Positions 1 to 6,104 of a stretch of DNA of 32,071 bases are shown piece by piece. How positions within the stretch are numbered: the first letter of the stretch is position 1; the number at the start of each line of letters is the position of its first letter. This DNA is from a virus: IMG/VR virus record IMGVR_UViG_3300031726_000031, positions 1-32,071 of that record; one strand, 5' to 3'. The position numbers were made by a program, and so were the translations under genes. The notes under the pieces were generated by a model. The model had not been told where the DNA came from. It ran no database searches and saw nothing but the letters and a program-made list of their open reading frames with translations.

Positions 1-392
1 GCTCTGGTCGCGGCGTCGGTCGCGGGTTCCCCTCGGAGCTTGGCAACGCCATGGAGCATGACGTGCTCGTAGGCTGGTCGAATGGCAGCAACGATCTCGT
101 GCTCGTTGACCTGCCGCCCGAAGAGATCGGCGTGCTTCGCCGGGTTGGCGCGCAGCCACCATACGCAAGCGGCGATGCCGCTTGCGATGGCAGCCGTGGT
201 TGGCGAGCCCACGATGACCTCGTGCTCCGGCGGCACCAAGTCGGCCGCGCGGTAGATGCCGCGCATGGCCCGCCGAATGCGCTTGAGCTCGGCCTCGGTG
301 TACTCGCCGGTCAGCAGCGCTTTCGCTATCCACTTGTCGCGCCAGCGGCCGAACTGCGCCTCATGCTCGGGGGTGAGCTTGTAGAGGGCCAT
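1..392 (-). CDS. DUF6745-like protein, N-terminal part (cut by window edge)
   Basis: Reading leftward from the ATG at 392 gives an open frame to the window edge with no stop, starting MALYKLTPEHEAQFGRWRDK and continuing with an acidic helical stretch, then GSPTTAAIASGIAACVWW. The start pattern (LTPEhEA.f...r.kWi..gL.TG...) resembles the N-terminus of DUF6745 proteins, whose function I do not know. The C-terminus lies outside the window, so length cannot be judged. The gene begins 3 nt after the stop of the 112-residue gene upstream and is the last visible member of the leftward operon. The family name is pattern recognition from memory. The reading frame itself is well supported by codon usage and operon spacing. 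Confidence 0.6.
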   Translation of the reverse strand, partial: MALYKLTPEHEAQFGRWRDKWIAKALLTGEYTEAELKRIRRAMRGIYRAADLVPPEHEVIVGSPTTAAIASGIAACVWWLRANPAKHADLFGRQVNEHEIVAAIRPAYEHVMLHGVAKLRGEPATDAATR

Positions 393-395
393 GGT

Positions 396-734
396 CTAGT
401 CCTCGACCCGCCGCCAGCCCTGCGGCGTGTACTCACGCTGGCGCCGCACCTCGTACGTGCCGGCGTTGAACATGATCGCCTCATGTGTGTCGTGCGGACG
501 CAGGTGATCGAGCTGGCTTGGGCCTGCCAGGCGCAGGTAGCAGACCATCGGGTCGCCGACCTCGAAGACCTCGATGCCGTGCGCGGTGCCAAACTGGTGA
601 TTGTGGCCAGTCTCCGAGTGCGCGACAACAACCGGGCCCTTGCCGAGCTTCTTCGGCTTGGCATCGGCTGGCAGCTTCTCCACCCTGCGAAACAACACGT
701 CGCCCTGCGCTGCCTGATTCTCGAAAGTCTTCAT
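396..734 (-). CDS. conserved-type hypothetical protein, His-rich centre (112 aa)
   Basis: The gene starts at an ATG preceded by a good AAAGGAGA ribosome site, and that ATG overlaps the stop of the preceding gene (ATGA). The protein begins MKTFENQAAQGDVLFRRVEK and has a central HSETGHNHQFG stretch, then HDTHEAIMFNAGTYEV and a C-terminal YTPQGWRRVED. The clustered histidines followed by a short beta-rich segment could form a small metal-binding cupin-like fold, but no family could be proven. I have seen similar small proteins beside DUF6745 genes, which is the arrangement here, so the two probably act together. No enzymatic role can be assigned. Confidence 0.7.
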   Translation of the reverse strand: MKTFENQAAQGDVLFRRVEKLPADAKPKKLGKGPVVVAHSETGHNHQFGTAHGIEVFEVGDPMVCYLRLAGPSQLDHLRPHDTHEAIMFNAGTYEVRRQREYTPQGWRRVED

Positions 735-988
735 CCGTTCTCCTTTGTGCAGAGTGAAATTCCGTGTGCGATGCCGGCCTGACGCGCGTTGTCGACGTCG
801 CGCAGCCGCTTGGCCTCGGCGTCCGCGAGGTCGAGCGTCAGGCTCTTCACGTCGTAGCGAAGGCCGCCCAGCTCTTCGAGCAACACTCCGACACGCGTCT
901 CCAGGTCGGCGCAGCGCTTGCGCAAGTGGACGACCTCGACGTCGGCAACAATGTGCAGTGGGTCGCGCAGAGCGATGGCACCGCTCAC
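731..988 (-). CDS. small coiled-coil protein (85 aa, GTG start)
   Basis: The GTG at 988 overlaps the TGA of the upstream gene (GTGA), and the TGA of this gene overlaps the next ATG, so it is translationally coupled on both sides. Most of the sequence is a predicted amphipathic helix rich in Leu, Arg, Glu and Asp (VVHLRKRCADLETRVGVLL and onward), consistent with a coiled coil and oligomerisation. There is no signal peptide, membrane segment or catalytic motif. A longer frame exists upstream, but it is Arg-rich and overlaps the preceding gene, so the coupled GTG is preferred. Function unknown. Confidence 0.6.
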   Translation of the reverse strand: MSGAIALRDPLHIVADVEVVHLRKRCADLETRVGVLLEELGGLRYDVKSLTLDLADAEAKRLRDVDNARQAGIAHGISLCTKENG

Positions 989-1194
989 AGCCCCACCGTC
1001 GCCGCGCGCTCTTCGGCGGCCGCCAACAGCGCGTCGGTGCCTGCGTCGGTCGCCTGGTATCCACCGTCGACGGCGCGCACCCAGCCCTTCGAGATGCATC
1101 GAGCGAGGGTGTCGGCGCGGTCAGCGAACAGGCACGCGCGGCCAACGTCCATCCATGCGAGGCACGACAGGATGCGGCGGCTGTCGTCGTCCAT
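985..1194 (-). CDS. small winged-helix-like protein (69 aa)
   Basis: The protein starts MDDDSRRILSCLAWMDVG and ends GGYQATDAGTDALLAAAEER. The segment SKGWVRAVDGGYQATDAG resembles the recognition-helix and wing end of small winged-helix proteins, where a 'GYrlT.aG...L' pattern is common. This suggests, without proving, a DNA- or protein-binding role. Its ATG directly follows the TAG of the upstream gene, and its TGA overlaps the next start. It belongs to the leftward operon and would be controlled by the operator-bearing promoter near 1806-1834. Confidence 0.6.
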   Translation of the reverse strand: MDDDSRRILSCLAWMDVGRACLFADRADTLARCISKGWVRAVDGGYQATDAGTDALLAAAEERAATVGL

Positions 1195-1398
1195 CTAGCT
1201 CACCGCCTGGTCAACGTTGACCGTCGACGAGAAGGGAGCGCCTACGACACGTGCAATCGAACTGCCACAGAGGCAATCACGCTGCTCTAGCACCACGTCG
1301 CCCTCTTCAACGGCCGGCCAGTGCTGCACATTGCCGAGCGACTGCCACACGGCGCGGTTGAGCTTCATCGCCTCGTGCTGCTGGCTCGTGCACTTCAC
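1195..1398 (-). CDS. hypothetical protein (67 aa)
   Basis: The frame begins MKCTSQQHEAMKLNRAVWQS and contains an acidic central stretch (AVEEGDVVLEQRD), then a CLCG pair. I recognise no domain. It is accepted as a gene because its ATG overlaps the TGA of the preceding gene by 4 nt, its stop abuts the next ATG, and its amino-acid balance looks real. One alternative is that only part of it is translated, since an internal ATG occurs at codon 11. Confidence 0.55.
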   Translation of the reverse strand: MKCTSQQHEAMKLNRAVWQSLGNVQHWPAVEEGDVVLEQRDCLCGSSIARVVGAPFSSTVNVDQAVS

Positions 1399-1646
1399 GA
1401 CGCGGCCTCCAGCAACGCCAAGATCCGCTGCTCAATCGCGGCCAGCCCCGGCGTCGACCCGTACCGCTCGACGTGCTGGCGCAGCAGCCCGTGCGCGAGT
1501 CCCAGCTTGTAGCCGACCGTGAACGGCGTACCCAGGCCATTGCTCGCGTCGGCGGCCGCCTCGAACGCATCCCGCACGCGCTGCTCACTCGCGGACTGGC
1601 CCCGTGCCACCTTGACGCTGACGGTGATTTCCTTGTCGCCCATCAT
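1395..1646 (-). CDS. first gene of the leftward operon, hypothetical (83 aa)
   Basis: The protein opens MMGDKEITVSVKVARGQS, then has a helical region (VRDAFEAAADASNGLG) and a C-terminal helix (AAIEQRILALLEAAS). There are two adjacent ATGs; the upstream ribosome site GAGGAGG is very close to the first, so the second (1643) may be the true start. It is the first coding sequence after a leader of about 150 nt running from the predicted leftward promoter. The position matches the first genes after PL in lambdoid phages, but no similarity to N or any other antiterminator was recognised. Confidence 0.65.
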   Translation of the reverse strand: MMGDKEITVSVKVARGQSASEQRVRDAFEAAADASNGLGTPFTVGYKLGLAHGLLRQHVERYGSTPGLAAIEQRILALLEAAS

Positions 1647-1805
1647 CCCCTCCTCGTTGCAGCACCCACCCTCACCCCGGCCTTCGCCTCGTCTTCGCTG
1701 GCGTCTCCCGACGCTGCTATCGACTCAGCTACTGATTTGCCTCACAGACTTGGCGGGTACGCCGCATCCGGGGAGCTGACTGTCTTGGGCTGTGCTGATA
1801 GAAAG
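1647..1805 (-). other. untranslated leader of the leftward operon
   Basis: This stretch holds no convincing gene on either strand. It would be the 5' leader of the leftward transcript starting near 1799. It contains only a very short ATG-initiated frame and ends with the strong GAGGAGG ribosome site of the first gene. I found no clear rho-independent terminator in it. Confidence 0.4.
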
Positions 1806-1834
1806 ACTATGTACCGTTGCGGTACGCACGTCAA
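1806..1834 (-). promoter_or_regulatory. leftward promoter with embedded operator (PL-like)
   Basis: On the minus strand there is TTGACG (1834-1829), a 17-nt spacer and CATAGT (1811-1806). The spacer is almost filled by the perfect palindrome at 1811-1825. The predicted start is near 1799. The same arrangement occurs rightward at 2670-2698, with 22 of 30 positions identical. A bound protein would cover the spacer and block RNA polymerase. A further half site GTACCG lies at 1844-1849. Confidence 0.75.
1811..1825. promoter_or_regulatory. operator OL: GTACCG-N3-CGGTAC palindrome
   Basis: GTACCGTTGCGGTAC is a perfect 6-bp inverted repeat with a 3-bp centre. The only other copy seen in the window is at 2679-2693, also between the -35 and -10 of a predicted promoter. 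The likely ligands are the two small HTH proteins encoded nearby (2214-2606 and 2706-2978). Confidence 0.8.
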
Positions 1835-1906
1835 CCTGAAATCGTACCGATATGGGTCCGCCGTCGAGAAAAAAGCGATGTCGTACCCCGCTGGCAGACT
1901 TTTCAC

Positions 1907-2314
1907 ATGCGAACGAAACGGGTAGCGGTTGCGGCTCGGCCAGGGCTACTGGCGACGGTGATGGAGTGCGTAGGCGACGGGGTGGCCGTCGAGGACTTGA
2001 CTAGCGGGACGAAGCTGCGCCACCAACTGCACAGGATGCAGCCGCTACTCGTCGTCGTGGACGAGAGGGCTGGCCGCACCTGGCGCGCGATCTCGGCGGT
2101 GCCGCGCATCCACCTCGTGCGCTCTCAGCCTCGGGTGATTGCCCTACTGGAGAAGATCGACCAGCGACGGGAAAGACTCGCCGCCATGGCTGGGTGCTAC
2201 GACGCGGTGGACCTCAGCCGGTCTTCTTGGCCGGACGATCTGCGGGAGGCCGTTTGGCTTGCCGGTCAAGACGACGCTGCCGACCTGCCAGTGGTGACGA
2301 CGGGGCAGGGGTAG
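1907..2314 (+). CDS. hypothetical protein between the two early promoters (135 aa)
   Basis: From the ATG at 1907 the frame encodes MRTKRVAVAARPGLLATVME, a central LLVVVDERAGRTWRAISAVP and a helical C-terminal half (RVIALLEKIDQRRERLAAMA). Third codon positions are G/C-rich up to about 2210. The last 100 nt run antisense to the repressor gene, so the two genes converge and overlap. The position resembles that of accessory genes near cI in lambdoid immunity regions. No clear ribosome site is visible, and longer upstream starts exist but would cross the operator. The function is unrecognised, and the C-terminal end beyond 2214 may be poorly constrained. Confidence 0.5.
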   Translation: MRTKRVAVAARPGLLATVMECVGDGVAVEDLTSGTKLRHQLHRMQPLLVVVDERAGRTWRAISAVPRIHLVRSQPRVIALLEKIDQRRERLAAMAGCYDAVDLSRSSWPDDLREAVWLAGQDDAADLPVVTTGQG

Positions 2315-2606
2315 GCGCAGGCGGTGGTGGTGGTGAGGCTTCTCGTCGTCCTCGTTGCTCTGCGGCAAAGACCTGCAGCGCCGTCAAGAACTCGACGGGG
2401 TCCTGTTCAAGTCGCGCGGCGATGCGACCCAGGTAGTCGATACGGAAGGCGCGATTCTCCTTCTCCTTGAGATAGCCAACCAGCTGCGATCGGCTCTTGG
2501 CATAGCCCATCCATCGGGCCAGCTCGGCCTCCTTGATGCCCTCTTTGGTCATCAAATGGCGAAGCCAGGAGCGGATCACGTCATCGAGCAGGGTGGGCCC
2601 AGGCAC
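2214..2606 (-). CDS. HTH transcriptional repressor candidate (CI-like position, 130 aa)
   Basis: Reading leftward from GTG 2606 the protein has an N-terminal helix (LLDDVIRSWLRHL) and a helix-turn-helix region at about residues 20-60 (EAELARWMGYAKSRSQLVGY). LGRIAARLEQDPVEFLTALQ follows, typical of XRE-type domains. The C-terminal third is a Pro/Ala/Arg-rich low-complexity tail, with no LexA-type peptidase motif, so RecA-stimulated self-cleavage is unlikely. The gene lies between two promoters that carry identical operators, which is the position of a lysogeny repressor. The start is uncertain: ATG 2552 would shorten the N-terminus and still keep the HTH. The last 100 nt overlap the convergent gene. 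Confidence 0.65.
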   Translation of the reverse strand: MPGPTLLDDVIRSWLRHLMTKEGIKEAELARWMGYAKSRSQLVGYLKEKENRAFRIDYLGRIAARLEQDPVEFLTALQVFAAEQRGRREASPPPPPAPTPAPSSPLAGRQRRLDRQAKRPPADRPAKKTG

Positions 2607-2669
2607 GTTCTCTAGCCTATCAAGCGGAGCCGTGTGCGACGGCGTTACCTCTGCGGTGCAGCTTTTCAT

Positions 2670-2698
2670 TTGACTGCGGTACCGTTGCGGTACATAGT
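2670..2698 (+). promoter_or_regulatory. rightward promoter with embedded operator (PR-like)
   Basis: TTGACT (2670-2675), a 17-nt spacer and CATAGT (2693-2698) form a good sigma-70-type promoter. The palindrome at 2679-2693 occupies the spacer. Transcription should begin at about 2705-2706, which coincides with the ATG of the Cro-like gene. This promoter would drive the long rightward early operon. Confidence 0.75.
2679..2693. promoter_or_regulatory. operator OR: GTACCG-N3-CGGTAC palindrome
   Basis: This is the second perfect copy of the 15-bp palindrome at 1811-1825, with the central trinucleotide in the same top-strand orientation (TTG). It is preceded by an overlapping CGGTACCG (2677-2684), which is itself palindromic, so this site may hold an additional half site and bind with different affinity from OL. 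Confidence 0.8.
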
Positions 2699-2705
2699 GC
2701 CGAGC

Positions 2706-2978
2706 ATGAGCAACATGCCGCCGAATCCCCTGGCCGCCTACTTCGAGGGGCACGTCCTCGGCCGACGAGAGGCTCGTATCCAGCTGGCGAAGGCCCTTGG
2801 CTGTCACGAGGGCACGCTCCGCCTGATCGCCTCGTGGAAGCGCACGCTGTCGACGACGCTGGCAAGCCGCATCGAGATCGCCACGCAGGGGCTGGTGAAC
2901 GCCGCTGAACTGGCGTTCCCGAAGTCCTCGCCAGTTCCCGTCCCCATCAAGGCCCCCGCTCGCAAGCGCGCCGCCTGA
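2706..2978 (+). CDS. Cro/YdaS-like small DNA-binding protein (90 aa)
   Basis: This is the first gene of the rightward operon. The protein starts MSNMPPNPLAAYFEGHVLGR and has a helix-turn-helix-like segment at about residues 20-60 (REARIQLAKALGCHEGTLRL), then TLASRIEIATQGLVNAAEL, similar to Cro/YdaS-type proteins. A short basic tail (PARKRAA) follows. No ribosome site precedes the ATG, which lies 7 nt after the -10 box, so the message is probably leaderless. ATG 2715 is an alternative start. By position it should counteract the repressor at the shared operators. Confidence 0.7.
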   Translation: MSNMPPNPLAAYFEGHVLGRREARIQLAKALGCHEGTLRLIASWKRTLSTTLASRIEIATQGLVNAAELAFPKSSPVPVPIKAPARKRAA

Positions 2979-3026
2979 TGTCTTCCCGCTCGTCGTCCAA
3001 CCCCGTCGAGAGCTGAGGTCTTTGCG

Positions 3027-3545
3027 ATGGCATCCATGCCTCGAACCATGCGCCAAGACTCACCGGGTAGTCACCGGGTTGAACTTTCCCGGTCCGCTTC
3101 CGGCCCCGAGCAACAGGGGTTTTCCTTCGCTGAAAAGGCCCAGGTCGACGCTACCAAGCGCGAGCTTCTGGCGATGTTTGTCGAGGCTGTGAAGCTGGTC
3201 AAAGAGCGTGGCGGTGTCTCTTGGCTCACGTCCAAGCTGGACTGCGCGCCGTCGTATGAGTCGAAGATCAACGGCGCGATCAACGGCGAGCAAGACCGCA
3301 AGGTGCAGCTCGATTGGTTCGCCCCGCTGCTCGACGACCCGAATGCGGCCGACTTCATTGCGGCGTGGATCTGCCAACGCACCAAGCATGAACCGCCCGT
3401 CAAGAAACGCGTGATCGAGGACAGCGCGATTGAGACCGCTGCGCGCGAGGTCATCGCCGAGATGAAGGACCACGACCAGCGCGACTTGATGCGGGCGCGC
3501 ATTGCCAAGAAGGTCGGATGCCGGCCCGAGGACGTGAAGCTGTGA
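3027..3545 (+). CDS. second early regulator candidate (CII-like position, 172 aa)
   Basis: The N-terminal 40 residues are polar and poorly structured. They are followed by FSFAEKAQVDATKRELLAMF and a helical segment with WLTSKLDCAPSYESKINGAI, which looks like a helix-turn-helix where the second helix contacts DNA. The tail is highly charged and helical (ETAAREVIAEMKDHDQRDLM). The order repressor-Cro-this gene matches the place of CII-type activators in lambdoid phages, but sequence similarity to CII is only suggestive. A GAGG ribosome site lies about 8 nt before ATG 3027; ATG 3036 is also possible. It is more likely DNA-binding than enzymatic. Confidence 0.6.
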   Translation: MASMPRTMRQDSPGSHRVELSRSASGPEQQGFSFAEKAQVDATKRELLAMFVEAVKLVKERGGVSWLTSKLDCAPSYESKINGAINGEQDRKVQLDWFAPLLDDPNAADFIAAWICQRTKHEPPVKKRVIEDSAIETAAREVIAEMKDHDQRDLMRARIAKKVGCRPEDVKL

Positions 3546-4000
3546 TCTGTAGCTGTCAGATTGAGCGATTCTGGAAAAGGGTTTCCAGGTCAGCCGGGTG
3601 TTGGCTCTGGACCGGAGCCAGTGACGGTAGATACGGACAGGCCCACGTCAACAAAAAGCCCGTCAAGGCTCACAGGCTGTCTTGGATTCTATCATTTGGA
3701 GATATCCCGTCAGGCCTGCTCGTATTGCACCGCTGCGATAATCCGCCGTGTGTGAATCCAGCGCATTTGTTTCTTGGAACTAGCCAAGACAACTCGGACG
3801 ACAAGCACGCCAAGGGGCGCAACAGGTCGGGCATCGGCGAGAAATGCCATACGGCGGTTCTTTGCGCTTCCTTGGTGGTTGAGATTCGCCGTCGACACCA
3901 ACAGGGCGAGAGTCACGCGCGGCTCGCGCGCGAATTTGGGGTCTCGCCAAGCAGCATAGGCAGGGCCGCGACCCGTGAAACATGGAGGCACGTTCCATGA
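3542..4000 (+). CDS. HNH homing-type endonuclease with C-terminal HTH (152 aa)
   Basis: GTG 3542 overlaps the TGA of the previous gene (GTGA) and is preferred over an upstream in-frame ATG. The protein shows the HNH_3-type signature: CWLWTGASDGRYGQ at 20-33, AHRLSW at 43-48, then HRCDNPPCVNPAHLFLGT at 63-80 with the zinc/catalytic residues H63, C65, C70, H75, and N84 in the following QDN. The last 50 residues (GESHARLAREFGVSPSSIGR) form a resolvase-like helix-turn-helix that would set target specificity. Such enzymes are often selfish inserts in phage genomes. It sits cleanly between genes, and its base composition is somewhat less GC-rich than its neighbours, which fits recent insertion. Confidence 0.85.
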   Translation: MICSCQIERFWKRVSRSAGCWLWTGASDGRYGQAHVNKKPVKAHRLSWILSFGDIPSGLLVLHRCDNPPCVNPAHLFLGTSQDNSDDKHAKGRNRSGIGEKCHTAVLCASLVVEIRRRHQQGESHARLAREFGVSPSSIGRAATRETWRHVP

Positions 4001-4089
4001 AAGCGGTAGCCAAGCTCGGGGCGCCGGTGCAGGCGTTCGTCGACGCAGAGGTCTATGCCGACGAGCCTGAGCGGAAGGGTCGGCGATGA
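3997..4089 (+). CDS. mini-ORF, acidic/basic 30-residue peptide
   Basis: This ATG overlaps the HNH stop (ATGA) and its TGA overlaps the next ATG (ATGA). The peptide starts MKAVAKLGAPVQAFVDAEVY and ends with a charged segment, ERKGRR. No motif is recognised. It is supported only by tight coupling on both sides and a balanced composition, so it could also be a non-conserved spacer that keeps ribosomes moving. Confidence 0.45.
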   Translation: MKAVAKLGAPVQAFVDAEVYADEPERKGRR

Positions 4090-4415
4090 CGGCCGAGCGG
4101 ATCGCCGAGTTGCGTCGCCTGGAAGCCGCGACGGTCAACTCGACATGGGACAACAAGCACAAGCCGCAGACGGTTGCTCGATACGTCGAGGCGATGCGCG
4201 TGGCCTTGCCCCAGGCGCTCGACGAGATCGTGCGTCTGCGGGCGGCGCTGAAGCCGTTGATCGTCGAGCCAGCCCAGATCTTCGACGGCGACAAGCCCCT
4301 CGACGAGTGGGTGTGCTGCCACTGTGGCACCTACGGCACCACGGCGACGAACATCGCGCATGATGCTGGCTGCGAGTACGTGGTGGGGCGCGCGCTGCTC
4401 GACGGTGGCGCATGA
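4086..4415 (+). CDS. hypothetical protein with CxxC pair (109 aa)
   Basis: The N-terminal 65 residues are helical (AERIAELRRLEAATVNSTWD, later ALDEIVRLRAALKPLI). A cysteine-containing end follows with WVCCHCGTYG and a later H-D-A-G-C, which could bind one zinc ion. The helix-then-zinc layout is common in small early phage proteins of unknown role. It is coupled by 4-nt overlaps to both neighbours. Confidence 0.7.
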   Translation: MTAERIAELRRLEAATVNSTWDNKHKPQTVARYVEAMRVALPQALDEIVRLRAALKPLIVEPAQIFDGDKPLDEWVCCHCGTYGTTATNIAHDAGCEYVVGRALLDGGA

Positions 4416-4561
4416 CCCAAGAGCAGATGGCTCGCGCTCTCCGTCGGCTGGTCCGCCTCCAGCGCCGCGACCTCATCGCACGCCGCGCCAAGCCCTCGAC
4501 GCTGACTGAGCGCGAGCGGCTGCTGTTGGTTTTCGCGTCTCGGCATAAAGCCAAGGCGTAG
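4412..4561 (+). CDS. small basic protein (49 aa)
   Basis: ATG 4412 overlaps the previous TGA. The sequence MTQEQMARALRRLVRLQRRD and on is an Arg-rich amphipathic helix, followed by STLTERERLLLVFASRHKAK. It is strongly basic and could bind nucleic acid or an acidic partner. No family is recognised. Confidence 0.55.
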   Translation: MTQEQMARALRRLVRLQRRDLIARRAKPSTLTERERLLLVFASRHKAKA

Positions 4562-4604
4562 CAGTTCAACGGCGTGGCCCTGCGGGGTCGCGCAAGGAGT
4601 GTCC

Positions 4605-4940
4605 ATGCCGCAACGCGACTTTTTAGACGTCGTCACCGACCTCGACGACGGCAAGGTCCACCAGAAGCTCACCGACGAGCTGGCGAAGATGATCGCCGCC
4701 GTCCAGGAGACCAGCCTCAGCGGCGCGATCACGCTGACGCTCAAGGCCAAGCCCAAGGGCCGCGAGGTCTACGTGGTCGCCGAGATCAAGGCGAAGGTCC
4801 CGAAGGAGGGGAACATGGCGACGCTGTTCTTCGTCGACAAGGGCGGCTCCCTTACCCGCGAGGACCCGGCGCAGTTGTCGCTGCGCACCGTGCCCGCCAA
4901 GCCCGAGAAGCTCCACCAGCTCAGCAAGGACAAGGAGTAG
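4605..4940 (+). CDS. hypothetical early phage protein upstream of DUF2303 gene (111 aa)
   Basis: An AAGGAG ribosome site at 4593-4598 sits 6 nt before ATG 4605, making this start better than the GTG at 4599. The protein begins MPQRDFLDVVTDLDDGKVHQ, then has a helix and two beta-like segments (SGAITLTLKAKPKGREVYVV) and an acidic/lysine-rich end. Genes of this size and shape commonly precede DUF2303 genes in phages, which is the case here. The biochemical role is unknown. Confidence 0.7.
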   Translation: MPQRDFLDVVTDLDDGKVHQKLTDELAKMIAAVQETSLSGAITLTLKAKPKGREVYVVAEIKAKVPKEGNMATLFFVDKGGSLTREDPAQLSLRTVPAKPEKLHQLSKDKE

Positions 4941-4943
4941 CCC

Positions 4944-5822
4944 ATGCTCACCGAAGCCATCGAGAAGATCGTCGAGCTTGCTCACGCCGACACCCGCGAC
5001 GCCACCGCCGAAACCTACGACCACATCAAAGTCGAGGACGGCGAGATTCCCGTTGTTCTCCAGCGCGGCCCGGACGGCTGCACCACCACGACGGTGTTCG
5101 AGCGCGCCCTGGTCATCGCCGAGGAACGCCGCGCCACCCCGCGCGCCCTGGTCGCTGTCCAGACGCTGACCGACGTCGACAGCTTCACCCGCTACGTCAA
5201 CCGCTTCAAGAACGCCGATAGCGCGATCTTCGCCGACGCGGAGGCCGTGAAGCTGCGCGCCGTCCTCGACTTTCATGCACCGTCGAGCACGCCCGAAAAC
5301 CAGCGGTGGGGCCGGCATCGCGCGCTCTACGCCTGCCCGCTCTCGGAGCCGTGGAAGCGTTGGACCGCGTTCGACGGCAAGCCGATGTCGCAAGACGAGT
5401 TCGCCGACTTCATCGACGCGAACATGGCCGACCTCACGTCGCCGACCGCAACCGACGTGGACGTGGCCCAGCCCGCCGCCGTCCTGGAGATGGCGCGCAA
5501 TCTCCAGGTCCGCACCAAGGGCGCCTTCGAGCGGCAGGTCAATCAGACCACCGGCGAGAGCAACTTTCTTGCGCGCACCGAGAACGAGACCACCTCGACG
5601 AAGATCTACCGGGCCTTCGCGCTCAAGCTGCCGGTGTTCCGCAACGGTGAGCCGTGGCGCGTCGAGGCGCGCATCCGCTTCAAGCTCGCCGAGCAGAAGG
5701 CGACCTTCAGCTACCACCTCCACCAGCGGATCGAGACCATCGAGCACGCCTTTGCGGAGGTGTGCAAGGTCGTGGGCGACGCGACCAGCCTGCCGATCTT
5801 CGCTGCGCCGGTGAGCGCGTAG
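4944..5822 (+). CDS. DUF2303 (YfdQ-like) phage protein (292 aa)
   Basis: The protein matches the pattern of DUF2303/YfdQ proteins. An N-terminal part carries a short glycine-poor strand region. A central segment has VLDFHAPSSTPENQRWGRHR and then WTAFDGKPMSQDEFADFIDA. The C-terminal part contains LEMARNLQVRTKGAFERQVN and KIYRAFALKLPVFRNGEPWR. The length is usual for the family. The family is widespread in phages and prophages, and its function is not established as far as I know. It starts 3 nt after the preceding stop, so both are likely co-translated. Confidence 0.85.
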   Translation: MLTEAIEKIVELAHADTRDATAETYDHIKVEDGEIPVVLQRGPDGCTTTTVFERALVIAEERRATPRALVAVQTLTDVDSFTRYVNRFKNADSAIFADAEAVKLRAVLDFHAPSSTPENQRWGRHRALYACPLSEPWKRWTAFDGKPMSQDEFADFIDANMADLTSPTATDVDVAQPAAVLEMARNLQVRTKGAFERQVNQTTGESNFLARTENETTSTKIYRAFALKLPVFRNGEPWRVEARIRFKLAEQKATFSYHLHQRIETIEHAFAEVCKVVGDATSLPIFAAPVSA

Positions 5823-5825
5823 GCG

Positions 5826-6104
5826 ATGGGCAAGACATCGGCAAGGGACCAAGTCCACGATCTGTACGGAAGCAACGAGCGGCGACGGGTGCAGGCCATC
5901 AAGGACGCGCGCACGATGGCGCGGCCCGTTTACTCGCCCTGGTCGCGCACAGGCATCGTCCGCGTGCGTACTGCCATCGGTCTGGCGGTGGTGCGAGCGG
6001 AACAGGCCGATAAGCGCGAGGCTCGCCGGGAGATTCGTGCACCTGGCAGCAAGCAGGCGGCGTATCGGCGCACGAGGGGACGTCGTCGCCGGGGCGTGCG
6101 CTGA
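5826..6104 (+). CDS. small basic protein (92 aa)
   Basis: The protein starts MGKTSARDQVHDLYGSNERR and ends in a cluster of arginines (RTRGRRRRGVR). It is highly positively charged and lacks a hydrophobic segment, so nucleic-acid binding is a reasonable guess. It begins 3 nt after the DUF2303 stop. Its TGA overlaps the next ATG by one base. Confidence 0.6.
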   Translation: MGKTSARDQVHDLYGSNERRRVQAIKDARTMARPVYSPWSRTGIVRVRTAIGLAVVRAEQADKREARREIRAPGSKQAAYRRTRGRRRRGVR

